A stretch of 64,000 nt of DNA from DATKEJ01 sp963768715 (lineage in GTDB: Bacteria; Bacteroidota; Rhodothermia; Rhodothermales; DATKEJ01). Made by a program: the position numbers and the translations under genes. Every line of letters begins with the position of its first letter. Position 1 is the stretch's first letter. Location of the stretch: NCBI GenBank assembly GCA_963768715.1, contig CAVYJC010000007.1:434001-498000 (forward strand), in the 5' to 3' direction. Under the pieces are notes generated by a model, which ran no database searches, was not told where the DNA came from, and saw only the letters and a program-made list of their open reading frames with translations. This document shows positions 29,227 through 38,951 of the stretch, in pieces.

Positions 29227-29397
29227 CACAGTGGTGGAGTACATTTAGGGGATACTGCAGTCGAGGTTTCACGAGGCAACGAAGCTTGGGAGATGCCGCA
29301 TGCTTCACATTTAAAGACGCGCAAGAGCCGCACCAAACCGGACACTACCCGGTGCGTTGCACATTTTTGAATTTCGGGCGAAGTTCGTTTATTGGTG

Positions 29398-29985
29398 ATG
29401 GAATACAGCGAAAAGAATGACCGACTCCTCCGACGTTACAGAGCTCCTGTCAACACTCCGGAGTGGCGAAACAGCGCCATCGATGCCGTCTTTCCGCTAA
29501 TCTACGATGAGTTGCACCGGATTGCTCACCGTCTGCTGTCGCGAGAACGGGCCGACCACACATTTTCCACCACGGCGCTCGTTCACGAAGCCTACTTCAA
29601 GCTCGTCGATCAAGACCGCGTGCAGTGGCAAGACCGTGCGCATTTTTGCGCCATCGCGGCTCAAGCCATGCGGCGCATACTCGTCGACTACGCCCGGCGT
29701 CGAAAAGCGAAAAAGCGAGGCGGGACGCATCCACATCTGTCGCTCGACGAGAATACCGTCGCGATCGACCAGCAGGCAGGCCTTGTGCTGTCGCTGGATT
29801 CCGCGCTCAATCGTCTGAAGACCCTCAATGAACGCCTGGCCCAGGTCGTGGATCTGCGATTCTTCGGTGGCCTTACAGAGGAGGAGATGGCCGAGGTGCT
29901 CGGGGTTTCGCCACGAACCGTGCGCCGAGACTGGGTCAAGGCGCGAGCCTGGCTGTATAGAGAGCTTACGCCTGGAAATTCTTAA
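29398..29985 (+). CDS. ECF-type RNA polymerase sigma factor
   Basis: Sigma-70 factor of the ECF class with region 2 (AVFPLIYDELHRIAHRLL, ALVHEAYFKLVDQ) and region 4 (LRFFGGLTEEEMAEVLGVSPRTVRRDW). The sequence type is the TIGR02999-like group often found beside Ser/Thr kinases. TTG, GTG and ATG follow one another at 29392-29400; I chose ATG. The kinase gene starts 42 bases downstream on the same strand, so the pair probably forms one signalling unit in which the kinase controls sigma activity. No anti-sigma gene is visible. Confidence 0.93.
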   Translation: MEYSEKNDRLLRRYRAPVNTPEWRNSAIDAVFPLIYDELHRIAHRLLSRERADHTFSTTALVHEAYFKLVDQDRVQWQDRAHFCAIAAQAMRRILVDYARRRKAKKRGGTHPHLSLDENTVAIDQQAGLVLSLDSALNRLKTLNERLAQVVDLRFFGGLTEEEMAEVLGVSPRTVRRDWVKARAWLYRELTPGNS

Positions 29986-30027
29986 AGCCGCCGGGGCGCA
30001 TCAATTGTGCCTAACGCATCATCGACA

Positions 30028-32665
30028 ATGACGGATCATTGGAGTCAGATCGAGGCCCTTTTCGACGCAGTGCTTGAGCAACCACCGGCGTCTCGTCTAG
30101 CGTGGCTAGACCGAACCTGCAGCGATCCGGACATCAGAAGAGAGGTTCTGGATCTTCTCGAGGCCGATCGGAAGGCCGAAGGCTTTCTGGATACGCCGGC
30201 GGGGCTCTTCGCTGCCGACCTGATTCGTTCCGAGAGACTCGACCAGATCCCGCAGTTGGGGTCCTACACTCTCGTCGAGGAAATTGGCCTTGGCGGGATG
30301 GGAGCAGTCTATCTCGCCCAGAGAACCGATGGCCAATTCGAGCGCAAAGTGGCTATCAAGATGCTTCGCCCCGAAATGGCAACGGAGCGACTGGCGCAGC
30401 GTCTTGTTACTGAGCGACAAATCCAGGCGACGCTCAATCATCCCAATATCGCGAGAGTCATCGATGGCGGTGTTTCGGACGCGGGCGGGCCGTATATCGT
30501 CATGGACTATATCGACGGAAAGCCCATCGACACGTACTGCGATGAGCACAACCTCGGCATCGACGAAAGGCTGAGGCTCTTCCTTGTCGTCTGCGACGCC
30601 GTGACCTATGCACACAGACAACTGGTCGTCCATCGAGATCTGAAGCCATCTAATATCCTCGTTACGAAGCGGGGCACGGTAAAACTCCTCGACTTCGGGA
30701 TCGCGAAACTGCTGCAGCCCGAAGATGGGAGCCGCAGCACCATCGTTACGAGTACCGGCCAGTTTATGATGACGCCGGAGTATGCGAGTCCCGAGCAGGT
30801 GCGCGGGCAGCCCATCTCAGTCGCGTCCGACATCTATCAACTCGGCCTGCTCCTCTACAAACTGCTGACCGGCAGCATGCCGCATCGGTTCACGAACCGC
30901 TCCCTCACTGATATTGCGCGTGTCGTCTGCGAGGAGGAGGCTCAGCGACCGAGTACACTGGTCACTGAGGCGATGGGCCAACCGGACAAACCGTCACATA
31001 CAAGACTCGGGAAACGCCTGCAAGGCGACCTCGATGCTATTGTGCTGAAGGCGCTCAGGAAGGAGCCTGATGAACGCTACGAGTCGGTCGATCGATTGTC
31101 CGAAGACCTTCGGCGCCATTTGAGCGGACTGCCCATTGAAGCCCATTCCGGCTCCATGGTCTACCGCTTACGCAAATTCGTTCGACGTAACAAGTGGCAG
31201 GTTGCGGCGTCTGCATTCATTGCGATTAGCCTTTCGGCGTATGCTGCCACTGATTACTGTCGAGCAGCAGCGGACCGAGCGGGAACGCGACCGGGCAACA
31301 CGCTACGCAACGTTCTTGACCGACCTCTTCGCGAGTCCGAACCCATTCGCCGATTCTTCGCCTGACAATGCAAGGGAGATAACCGTCCGAGAATTCCTGG
31401 ACGCCGGTGTTGCCCGTCTTCATTCGCAACTGACGAACGACGACGAAATGCGCTATTCACTATTCAAGACAATCGCCGGTGTATACGAGGCCCTTGGATA
31501 TTCGGACAAAGCCGAGGCGTTGTACCAGGAGACGCTGACGTTGGCCGACAAGCTGTATGGGGAGGAATCGAGCGAGAAGGTCGATGTCTTACAACTTTTG
31601 TCCTGGGTCACGTTCGACTCCGCCAGATCGGATTCGCTTTACGAATTGCAGCTTCGGCTCGCCGGAAAGCTCGAAAAGGAGCCCGGTCCAATCACGGCTC
31701 GCAGCCTATCCAGATACGGTTGGTGGCTCGCCGACAATGGGAAGCCGGAGGAAGGTGAGCGTGTTCTTGACCGATCCATCTCGATCCTCCGAGATGCCGG
31801 ACCCGAGGAAACCGAATCGCTTATCGGGGCACTGGTTTTAGGGACAGAGGTCAAGTCGGGGCTAGATCATCTGGCTGAAGCCGACACACTCGCCAGAGAG
31901 GCGTATCGCCTTCGTAGAGAAACGCGAGGCGACAACCACCCGTCGACGGCCATTGTTCTGACGCAATTGGGCGTTGTCGCTGAGATGCGCGGCGATCTCG
32001 AGAGGGCGGAGCGCCTTAAGCGAAAGGCGGTGCAAATCTTCAAGAAGTCTCTCGGCGACCACCACGACTATACATTAGCGGCGCAGAACAACCTGACCGT
32101 TCTGCTCGATAGGACCGGTCGCTATCAAGAGGCGGAGGAACTGGCTCGCAATACGCTTGAGCTTCGAGAGCAGTACTTCGGAAAAGACGACCCGGAAACC
32201 ATCCGTACCCTTCAGAATCTGGCCACCTGCGTGATGAGACAGGGTCGACTCGATGAAGCCGCACCGCTCTTTCATGAGGCGTATACCCGGTTCAAGAAGT
32301 CCCTTTCTGACGGGAATCCGCAAATCGTATTTCCGCTTCTCTCGCTCACGGATCTCAATATTCAGCGTGGCAATTTCCGCGAAGCGGAATCGAATGCCCG
32401 GGAGGCCAGAGACTATTTCGCTCGTGTACTGCCCGCCAGCCATCCTCTGAACGCCGTGGCTACAAGCCGCCTCGGCGAGACGCTCCTCCGCCAAGGCCGC
32501 TTCGAAGAGGCAAAACCCCTTCTACTCGACTCTTACAAGGCGCTGACGGAATCACAAGGCTTCGACGTCTATAGAGAGAAAGCAAGGGCACGCCTATTCA
32601 CGTTCTACACGACGCTCGGCCGGCCCGAAGATGCCGCTCGCTTCGACACCACCGATCAGCGGTGA
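30028..32665 (+). pseudogene. Ser/Thr protein kinase with TPR sensor, one frameshift
   Basis: PknB-type kinase fused to a membrane helix and tetratricopeptide repeats. N-terminal helix typical of these kinases (HWSQIEALFDAVLEQPPASR), glycine loop EIGLGGMGAVYLA, catalytic HRDLKPSNILV, DFG and EYASPEQVRG are intact. After the helix (WQVAASAFIAISLSAY, about base 31190-31240) the frame shifts by one; the continuation reads ITVEQQRTERERDRA and then TPR-like repeats (YEALGYSDKAEALYQETLTLADKLYGE and others) to 32665. Without the shift the product is about 880 residues, normal for the class. It lies just downstream of the ECF sigma gene. Sequence error is plausible. Confidence 0.88.
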
Positions 32666-32782
32666 CACCGAGTGTCAGGTGTAGAACTAAGCTGTTAACA
32701 CTCACTTCTTCCAAAATCACGATAGCGGTAGGGCAGCCGTTTCCGATCTTACTTCCGCACAGTCAGAGACATATCACTCGCC

Positions 32783-34246
32783 ATGTACGTCAGAATCGCC
32801 AACATCCTGGTCGCGGCAATCATCGCTGTCAACTCGACCGGATGCGACGCTCCTCGACACAACGAGGACACCTGGAAACGGGATCAACCGCCCGCAACGC
32901 TTCGGATCGACTACCTGCACACCGGCTCGGCCGATTCTGAATCGTTTTCGCTGGACGATTTGATCGTTGAAGGGCCCTGGCCGGGACGACTTGATCGTTC
33001 TATCGATAGGCTGCAATACGGCCCCTATTTCTTCGAGGTCCGGGATGTCGCGTCCGGTGAGCCATTGTACTCGCGTGGGTTCGGAAGCATCTTTGGCGAG
33101 TGGCAAACAACCGCCGAGGCACGTGATACGACGTTGAGCTTCGAAGAGTCGCTGCGGTTTCCGAAAACTGATCTCCCCGTTGAACTGGTCGTTTCCAAAA
33201 GAGATAGGGATCTCATCCTTCGGGAAGTCTGGCGCACTGAAATCGATCCTTCGCAAGCGAGGCCGCTCACGACAAATCCCGCCGACAAGGTCTGGAACAT
33301 CCTCGAAAGTGGCCCGCCCTCGACCAAGGTCGACCTCCTCATGCTGGGCGACGGTTATACGCTGGAGGAGATGGACAAATGGCATACGGATGCGCGCCGT
33401 CTGACCGATACGCTCCTTTCACACGAACCGTTTTTGACACATCGGGCCGACTTCAACGTTCGCGCAATTGATAGTCCCTCGTTGAATAGCGGCATCTCGA
33501 GTCCGTCGACCGGTGTAATCCATGAGACGCCGATCGGGGCAACGTATGACTCGTTCAATATGCAGCGGTATGTCCTGACATTCGCAAACAAGCGATGGCG
33601 CGACATCGCGGCAGCCGCCCCCTACGAATTCGTCGTCATCATAGCCAACAACAGGCAATATGGTGGCGCGGGCATTTACAATCTGTATTCAACGGTCGCG
33701 GCGGACCACGAGTACACAGCGTACGTACTTGTGCACGAATTCGGACATCAATTTGCGGGTCTCGGCGACGAGTACTACACATCTGACGTCACCTATGAGA
33801 TTGACCAGAGCAGGCCTGAGCCGTGGTCGCCGAACGTGACGGCTGACCCGATCCATCCGAAGTGGAAAGACCTGGTCGATCCATCGACCCCGCTCCCGAC
33901 CCCGTGGCCGAAAGAAGCGTTTGATCAGATTCAGACAGACATACAGTCGCAGCGCAGGGAACTCCGCCGGAGGAATGCCTCAGAAAAGGAGGTCGAGGCC
34001 CTGTTCGCCAAGGAGCGCGCACGAACGAGGGATCTTTTGAGTCATGCCGAATTCGCAGACGACATCGGCGCATTTGAAGGCGCCAACTACGTGTCAAAAG
34101 GGTACTATCGACCGCAGATCGACTGCATCATGTTCACCCGGGAAAGGCGGAAGTTCTGCCGCGTGTGCACGAATGCGATCACCCGGATGATCGATGAATT
34201 CGCCGCACCGACGGGATCGCTCGTCATGCCATCGGTCGTCGAGTAA
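32783..34246 (+). CDS. M64-family metallopeptidase lipoprotein
   Basis: Zinc peptidase of the IgA-peptidase M64 family. Lipobox NSTGC at Cys 21; an N-terminal beta domain (about 40-150); catalytic domain starting DLLMLGDGYTLEEM with the metal motif HEFGHQFAGLGDEY and the usual VIIANNRQYGG before it. C-terminal FCRVCTNAI is conserved in the family. Length 487 is normal. The spacer to the kinase (117 bases) may carry its own promoter. Likely acts on the cell surface or in the periplasm. Confidence 0.9.
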   Translation: MYVRIANILVAAIIAVNSTGCDAPRHNEDTWKRDQPPATLRIDYLHTGSADSESFSLDDLIVEGPWPGRLDRSIDRLQYGPYFFEVRDVASGEPLYSRGFGSIFGEWQTTAEARDTTLSFEESLRFPKTDLPVELVVSKRDRDLILREVWRTEIDPSQARPLTTNPADKVWNILESGPPSTKVDLLMLGDGYTLEEMDKWHTDARRLTDTLLSHEPFLTHRADFNVRAIDSPSLNSGISSPSTGVIHETPIGATYDSFNMQRYVLTFANKRWRDIAAAAPYEFVVIIANNRQYGGAGIYNLYSTVAADHEYTAYVLVHEFGHQFAGLGDEYYTSDVTYEIDQSRPEPWSPNVTADPIHPKWKDLVDPSTPLPTPWPKEAFDQIQTDIQSQRRELRRRNASEKEVEALFAKERARTRDLLSHAEFADDIGAFEGANYVSKGYYRPQIDCIMFTRERRKFCRVCTNAITRMIDEFAAPTGSLVMPSVVE

Positions 34247-34460
34247 TCGTCTGAACGTGCCTCATCCCTCTGAAGCTGCAGTGGCTGCAACTTTCAGCCA
34301 ATTCCAACTCGGTTTGGTCTCATTGCCACGTGGGCCCGACATTCCCCCACAAGAGTTTGCGCAATTATCCTTTTCGTCCGTCAGCGGATGCGGACGTAAT
34401 CATCTTCGACAGGACCAAGGGAATGTCTTTCGGTCCGACAATTCATTAGTGAGCCAACTC

Positions 34461-34910
34461 ATGAGTATGAAAATGCATTCAGGGCTTCACGAGCGGAAGT
34501 GGCGACTCTCACTCCTTCTGCCCGTCATTTTAATCGGTGCACCAGCCTGCCGGCAGTGCCCAGCCGAAGATGGTCCCCACGAACAGGAGGTTATGAATGG
34601 GCATGCCGCTTTCGAGACCTATTGTGCCAGTTGCCACGGCGTTGACGCGCGCGGAGATGGCCCCGTGGCCTCGGTCCTGAAGGTCCCACCGCCCGATCTC
34701 ACACAACTGAAGAAGAAGTTCGACAGCGTTTACCCGAGCGAGTACGTGCTGAGAACGGTAGACGGGAGGCATCAATTCCTGGCGCATGGAACGAGACAGA
34801 TGCCCATTTGGGGCAACATCTGGCGTGAGGACTCGACCGCCGGTTCCGAGGTCAAAGTGCAGGCGCGCCTCAACTCACTGCTTCACTACCTGGAGACGAT
34901 CCAGGAATAA
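34461..34910 (+). CDS. Monoheme cytochrome c lipoprotein
   Basis: Small c-type cytochrome: one CASCHG heme site near residue 57 with a distal Met candidate in TRQMPIWG, as in cytochromes c of the cbb3/c6 type. The N-terminus (LSLLLPVILIGAPAC) is a lipoprotein-like signal. Start ATG at 34461 chosen to match the signal; upstream frame to 34194 overlaps the peptidase gene and looks non-coding. It converges on the multiheme cluster and may be its soluble partner or belong to another oxidase branch. Confidence 0.85.
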   Translation: MSMKMHSGLHERKWRLSLLLPVILIGAPACRQCPAEDGPHEQEVMNGHAAFETYCASCHGVDARGDGPVASVLKVPPPDLTQLKKKFDSVYPSEYVLRTVDGRHQFLAHGTRQMPIWGNIWREDSTAGSEVKVQARLNSLLHYLETIQE

Positions 34911-34920
34911 CAATCGGAAC

Positions 34921-35108
34921 GTCAGATACCGAACATCAAACACCAAACTTCGAGGGCAGGCGGGCCCTCGGCCGAATTGGCCTATCGGTCAAATGCAACG
35001 AACCGTCTGAGCGCGAGGGGTCGTAACGCCGCAAACGCCACACCTCTGGTTCGAATGCTCTCGACCAAAGTTTGGTGTTTGAAGTTTGGTGTTTGAAGTT
35101 TGACTACC
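34921..35108. repeat. Intergenic low-complexity repeat with inverted arms
   Basis: Between convergent cytochrome genes. Left arm ATCAAACACCAAACTTCGAG near 34935; right arm contains AGTTTGGTGTTTGA twice in tandem (about 35069-35100), complementary to the left arm. It could fold as a long hairpin and stop both transcripts. Similar short-word filler occurs at 45008-45226 and 51960-52175. Confidence 0.6.
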
Positions 35109-35111
35109 CCG

Positions 35112-36155
35112 TCACTCCGAACCGCTGACCGGTACAATCGCGTTCCCGAAGACATTGACCTCGCCGTTGATGTGGAGCTCGGGATTGATGATGTTGAGAT
35201 CGGCGTCCACCGTAGCCGAGTGACACGTAAAGCAACGACTCGGCTCCGCATCGATATGACCAGTAGGCGGTAAGCCATGGCAGGTTCCGCACTCGGCTTG
35301 ACCCGTACCTACCTGAGTCCAGACGACGGAAACGTTGTTCCCTTCGATCGTGTCCTCGGCATAACCGCGTGGGTTCTCCGACTCGGCGAGTGAGAACACG
35401 AACCCGCCGTGGCAGTAGGTGCCGCTGCAAGTCGTATTCGAGGCGTTGTAAGAAGGTGCAAGAGTACCGTCGTGCGTTGCGAGTCCGCCAAAAACGACTT
35501 CGGCCGCGACCGGGCCCCCGTCGATGTGCCCTGGCGCATCATAGGTAGCCGGTACGACGTGGCAGTTTGCACACAGGGCCGCATTGCCCGTCCATAGAGC
35601 GCTGTTCTGCAGGTGCTCCTGGTGGGCGCCGACACCCGCAAACATCGGGTCGCTGTGGCCGGATAGATCCTCCGGCGGTGCGGCGTTGAACTCGCCGCCG
35701 TGGCACGTCTGACAATCTTCCGGACCGTCAGCGGCCGTATGGCACGTTCGGCAGTTCTTCTCAGCCACGCCCATTCCGGCATAATCTTCACCGTGGCACG
35801 TCTGGCACTCGGAGAGGTCCCAGTGCGCGACCTGCGCCACCATCTTGCCGTGGAAGTTCGCCTGGGAGGGGAACTTGAAATTGTCAGGGTGAGGGTACGC
35901 CGCGTGGCAGTCAGACTCGTAGCAACTGACGCCTGAAGTGCCTCCCCTTAGATCCTCACCATGGCAGGACTTACAGTTTTCTCCCTTACTGGCAGCTTCG
36001 AGGACGAAAGTACCGTGGAATTCATCGGATTGTGGACTCTTCCAGCCATCCGGGTGGGTCGAAACCGTCACCGGAATGTTGCGGTCGCTGCAGGCGGCAA
36101 TGCCCAGAACGATCGCAATCAGAAGCAGGGGTCCTATGTGTCGGAGGGTCTTCAT
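35112..36155 (-). CDS. Multiheme c-type cytochrome lipoprotein (7 CxxCH + 2 CX4CH)
   Basis: Last gene of the minus-strand cytochrome operon. Lipobox IAAC (Cys about 22). Heme sites in order: CKSCH, CYESDCH, CQTCH, CRTCH, CQTCH, CANCH, CSGTYCH, CGTCH, CFTCH, i.e. seven classic and two with four spacers. The mixed CX4CH/CxxCH pattern is that of a family known from Geobacter (TIGR01904-like). As a lipoprotein it may sit at the outer membrane. It starts seven bases after the 12-heme gene ends. An electron exit role is inferred from context. Confidence 0.9.
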   Translation of the reverse strand: MKTLRHIGPLLLIAIVLGIAACSDRNIPVTVSTHPDGWKSPQSDEFHGTFVLEAASKGENCKSCHGEDLRGGTSGVSCYESDCHAAYPHPDNFKFPSQANFHGKMVAQVAHWDLSECQTCHGEDYAGMGVAEKNCRTCHTAADGPEDCQTCHGGEFNAAPPEDLSGHSDPMFAGVGAHQEHLQNSALWTGNAALCANCHVVPATYDAPGHIDGGPVAAEVVFGGLATHDGTLAPSYNASNTTCSGTYCHGGFVFSLAESENPRGYAEDTIEGNNVSVVWTQVGTGQAECGTCHGLPPTGHIDAEPSRCFTCHSATVDADLNIINPELHINGEVNVFGNAIVPVSGSE

Positions 36156-36161
36156 ACTCCT

Positions 36162-37127
36162 TTACCTGCCATGACATTTCTGGCAGATCTCCTCAGCGTT
36201 GGATTCGTGGCACGACATGCAGGATTCGATATCGTTTTCCGCCTCGAAGGCGTGTCTGCCGCCGTCGCCCGTAATGTTGTTGACAAAACCCGGAACATGC
36301 GATCTCGGGAGCACCATGTTATTGTTATGGCAATCGTTGCAGAATTGACGATCCGTGTGACACGTCTGGCAGTTGCGCTCGAATGCCTGTGCGTCAAGCG
36401 CGTGCGTGTAGGCGTAATTCAGCGGGTGACTGAACCTGTCGAGGTTATCGCCTTCGTGGCAATCCTGACAGTAGTCCACGCTATGGCACGTCTGACACGT
36501 CTTGTCACCGTTGACCGGGGCATTCGTGCGCGCCAGATCGGAGTGGGCGTGTATGAAGTCGGCGCCATGGCTGACGGGCACGAGATCTTCTCCAGGGGCG
36601 TGGCACGTACTGCACTCGACATTGGCTACTGCGTGCTGATCGTGACAATCAATGCATTTCACCATTCCTGGCAGAATGCCCACGGTCGCGACTTCAGCCT
36701 TCTCCATACCTGCGTGGCAGTTTTCGCACGCTAGATCTGCATCGAGGTGGCGTTTGTGCGAAAACTTGGCACTGTACGTCTCAATGCGAGGTCCGGGTTG
36801 CGGATTGGCCGGATTACTGTGGCATGTGCTGCACTCGTTCTGATCCTTCACGTCATGGCAGTCCGCACAAACTTCCATGGTCGGGATCAGATTGTCACTG
36901 CCCATCTGACTCTCAGCAACGCCGCCGTGGCAATCGGTGCATACGAGCCCCTGATCCTCCACGTGAAGGCGGTGAGAGAAAATCAACTCGACGGCGTCGT
37001 CGTCACTCGGAAGGCCCGAAACTGACTGGTACCACACGAATCCGAGGGTACTCATCAGTACGGAAACCATCAGAACGAGCTTGGACAGACCGCCCAGTGG
37101 GATTATTTCAATTAAGGGTACCCTCAT
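36162..37127 (-). CDS. Dodecaheme c-type cytochrome, membrane-anchored
   Basis: 321 residues with twelve CxxCH sites (CTDCH, CADCH, CSTCH, CENCH, CIDCH, CSTCH, CQTCH, CQDCH, CQTCH, CNDCH, CMSCH, CQKCH) and many extra His for bis-His ligation, like cytochrome c7/c3-type electron wires. An N-terminal hydrophobic helix (LVLMVSVLMSTLGFVWY) acts as anchor or uncleaved signal. Heme density is about one per 27 residues. Its ATG overlaps the stop of the beta-barrel gene (37124-37127), so the two are made in step, which suits a porin-plugging cytochrome. Confidence 0.93.
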   Translation of the reverse strand: MRVPLIEIIPLGGLSKLVLMVSVLMSTLGFVWYQSVSGLPSDDDAVELIFSHRLHVEDQGLVCTDCHGGVAESQMGSDNLIPTMEVCADCHDVKDQNECSTCHSNPANPQPGPRIETYSAKFSHKRHLDADLACENCHAGMEKAEVATVGILPGMVKCIDCHDQHAVANVECSTCHAPGEDLVPVSHGADFIHAHSDLARTNAPVNGDKTCQTCHSVDYCQDCHEGDNLDRFSHPLNYAYTHALDAQAFERNCQTCHTDRQFCNDCHNNNMVLPRSHVPGFVNNITGDGGRHAFEAENDIESCMSCHESNAEEICQKCHGR

Positions 37128-38332
37128 CGTCTTGATGAAAGATCAAATGCATATTGAACCCGAAACAGCGCTCTTACGTCGCTGTCCAGATACGAGTTAA
37201 CGCTCTGCTGGAGCTCCGCCTGAAGCACGAGGGGCCTCGTCGGACGGTACCTGAGACCGCCGGAAACGGCCGTCGCGTCCTCAGTAATCGATACGGTTCG
37301 ACGCTGGTACGAATAGTAGCTGCTCCTTGCCATCAAGGTCAGCTCAGGCACGACGTCGTAGCGAATTTCGCCGAAAACGCCCGTTCGATCGCCGCCGTAA
37401 CCACCCTGAAGGGCCGTGCCGATCGTCCCCCACGGACTGTCAAGCGAGAGGAGGACCGCATCGGCGGATTCGTCCTCGTTGTACATCGTGTGCAGATACT
37501 GTCCGCCCACTCCGTACCGACCGAAGCGATAGTTCACACCTCCGCGCACCTGATTGAAGCCCTCGAGTTCAAAAACGTTGAAGTACGAGTCTTCATAGAT
37601 CCGCGGAAGCTGATGATTGAACTCAGCTGAAACGGTCCATTGAGCCACGAGATACATGAATCGCAACCTTCCGCCCTGGACCACATCCTTTTCGAGGTTG
37701 TAGTCAAGCTGCCCGTTGTAGAACACGCCGTTGGAAAGCGAGCCCGCAACGGAAGCTCCCAGCTGTCGCCACGCGATCATGTCGTTGCTGAGCCGCTGTA
37801 TGTAGCTCACGTCGACGCGCGAACGCGGGTTGAACCGGTAGGATGAAAATGCGCCCAGCGTTCCGCCATCCTTCCAGGATCTCACGTCGAGCGAGCGATC
37901 GAGCGGAACCGCCATCCCTACAAGCGCTCCGACATCGAAACCGGGTGCGGGGCGCGCGGTGATCTGTGCGCCGTCGACCGATCCGTTCAGCACGCCTCGA
38001 TAGAGAAACTGCCGTCCGAACCGTACATCCATACGCCGATCGGCGGTGCGCCAATCTGCGTATAGGTTGTACACCTTTTCATTCCAATCTCCGGGATCGC
38101 CCCTGCGGGCAACCCGGAAATCGCCTTTCACTCTGAGGCTCCGATCGACGAGGGGCGCCGCATTGAACCGCATACCGTAGTAGCTGTCCCAAAGCTTCGT
38201 TCCCACACTGTCTTCGGAGACGTAGAGTGCTGAGTAGAGTTGGCCACTGGCCGAAGTCTGCGCCGCTGCTTCACCTACGGCAAAGCACACCAGCGCTGAC
38301 CCAAGCAAAGTGGCGCAGTGCCACCTTAACAT
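37124..38332 (-). CDS. Outer-membrane beta-barrel protein in cytochrome operon
   Basis: 402 residues with signal peptide (cleavage near GEAAAQ) and an alternating strand pattern rich in Tyr/Arg/Gly with short turns throughout (LRVKGDFRVARRG, YFNVFELEGFNQVRGGVNYRFG), typical of a transmembrane barrel with perhaps 16-20 strands. It has no CxxCH. Position between tetraheme and dodecaheme cytochromes and the four-base overlap with the latter suggest a porin sheathing a multiheme conduit. Direct MtrB similarity (such as the N-terminal CxxC of MtrB) is not seen, so the role is inference; a general porin is the alternative. Confidence 0.82.
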   Translation of the reverse strand: MLRWHCATLLGSALVCFAVGEAAAQTSASGQLYSALYVSEDSVGTKLWDSYYGMRFNAAPLVDRSLRVKGDFRVARRGDPGDWNEKVYNLYADWRTADRRMDVRFGRQFLYRGVLNGSVDGAQITARPAPGFDVGALVGMAVPLDRSLDVRSWKDGGTLGAFSSYRFNPRSRVDVSYIQRLSNDMIAWRQLGASVAGSLSNGVFYNGQLDYNLEKDVVQGGRLRFMYLVAQWTVSAEFNHQLPRIYEDSYFNVFELEGFNQVRGGVNYRFGRYGVGGQYLHTMYNEDESADAVLLSLDSPWGTIGTALQGGYGGDRTGVFGEIRYDVVPELTLMARSSYYSYQRRTVSITEDATAVSGGLRYRPTRPLVLQAELQQSVNSYLDSDVRALFRVQYAFDLSSRR

Positions 38333-38362
38333 TTTGAAAAAGAGTTGACGTTATCCTTGGTC

Positions 38363-38950
38363 TCAGGAGTCTCCGGACGCGCCTTCGGGAATCGGATGAG
38401 CGATCTTCTTGACCATCTCATCGAAGTCGAACGACTTGAACGTCGGGCTCTCGGCGTTGTGGCAACCAATACAAGTCTCGGCCGTGGGCATGACGAGCCC
38501 AACCGAGTCGGCGTCTAACTCGCCTTTATAGACCAATTCCATGGTCTTCTTCTTGTAATAGTCTTCCCCTGGGCCGTGGCACGATTCACATCCGACGCCA
38601 TCAGCGATGTCGTATTTCGGCCCGAGAAACTCCGCGGCTACTCCAGCCCCTGTGACGTGGCACTTAAGACACGCCTCCGACGTTTGAGGGTCCTCGATGC
38701 CCTTCTTGGCACCAATTTCCTTCGCCTTGTCTGAAGCCAGTGTCTGATACGCCTTGGCGTGTGCACTCTTTTCCCAGACGCCGAACTGATCGCCCGACGC
38801 GGGCTTCCTGTGACACATCTTGCACTTAGCGACACCTTGAAAGATGCGCTGATCTTCTGAAATGTTCTTCCGGTCAGGACCATTGGACTTCAGCCCAACG
38901 GTCAATCCCAACAGAACTATAGTTATAAATGCCGTTCCAACCCGGTACAT
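38363..38950 (-). CDS. Tetraheme cytochrome c554-like protein
   Basis: 195 residues with signal/anchor (YRVGTAFITIVLLGLTVGL) and four heme sites: CKMCH, CLKCH, CESCH, CIGCH. The surrounding sequence (FGVWEKSAHAKAYQTL, CLKCHVTG, VGCESCHGPGEDY) is that of the cytochrome c554 family, periplasmic electron carriers. Start 38950 is fixed by an excellent AAGGAGG site and lies one base after the stop of the upstream nonaheme gene; the frame extends to 39022 but would overlap that gene. Likely shuttles electrons from the inner-membrane complex to the outer-membrane components. Confidence 0.92.
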   Translation of the reverse strand: MYRVGTAFITIVLLGLTVGLKSNGPDRKNISEDQRIFQGVAKCKMCHRKPASGDQFGVWEKSAHAKAYQTLASDKAKEIGAKKGIEDPQTSEACLKCHVTGAGVAAEFLGPKYDIADGVGCESCHGPGEDYYKKKTMELVYKGELDADSVGLVMPTAETCIGCHNAESPTFKSFDFDEMVKKIAHPIPEGASGDS

Positions 38951-38951
38951 T

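Noticed and set aside
35961..36734. 257-codon plus-strand open frame opposite the 12-heme gene
   Set aside because: Mirror of CxxCH-rich coding sequence; valine/arginine-rich shadow without motifs.
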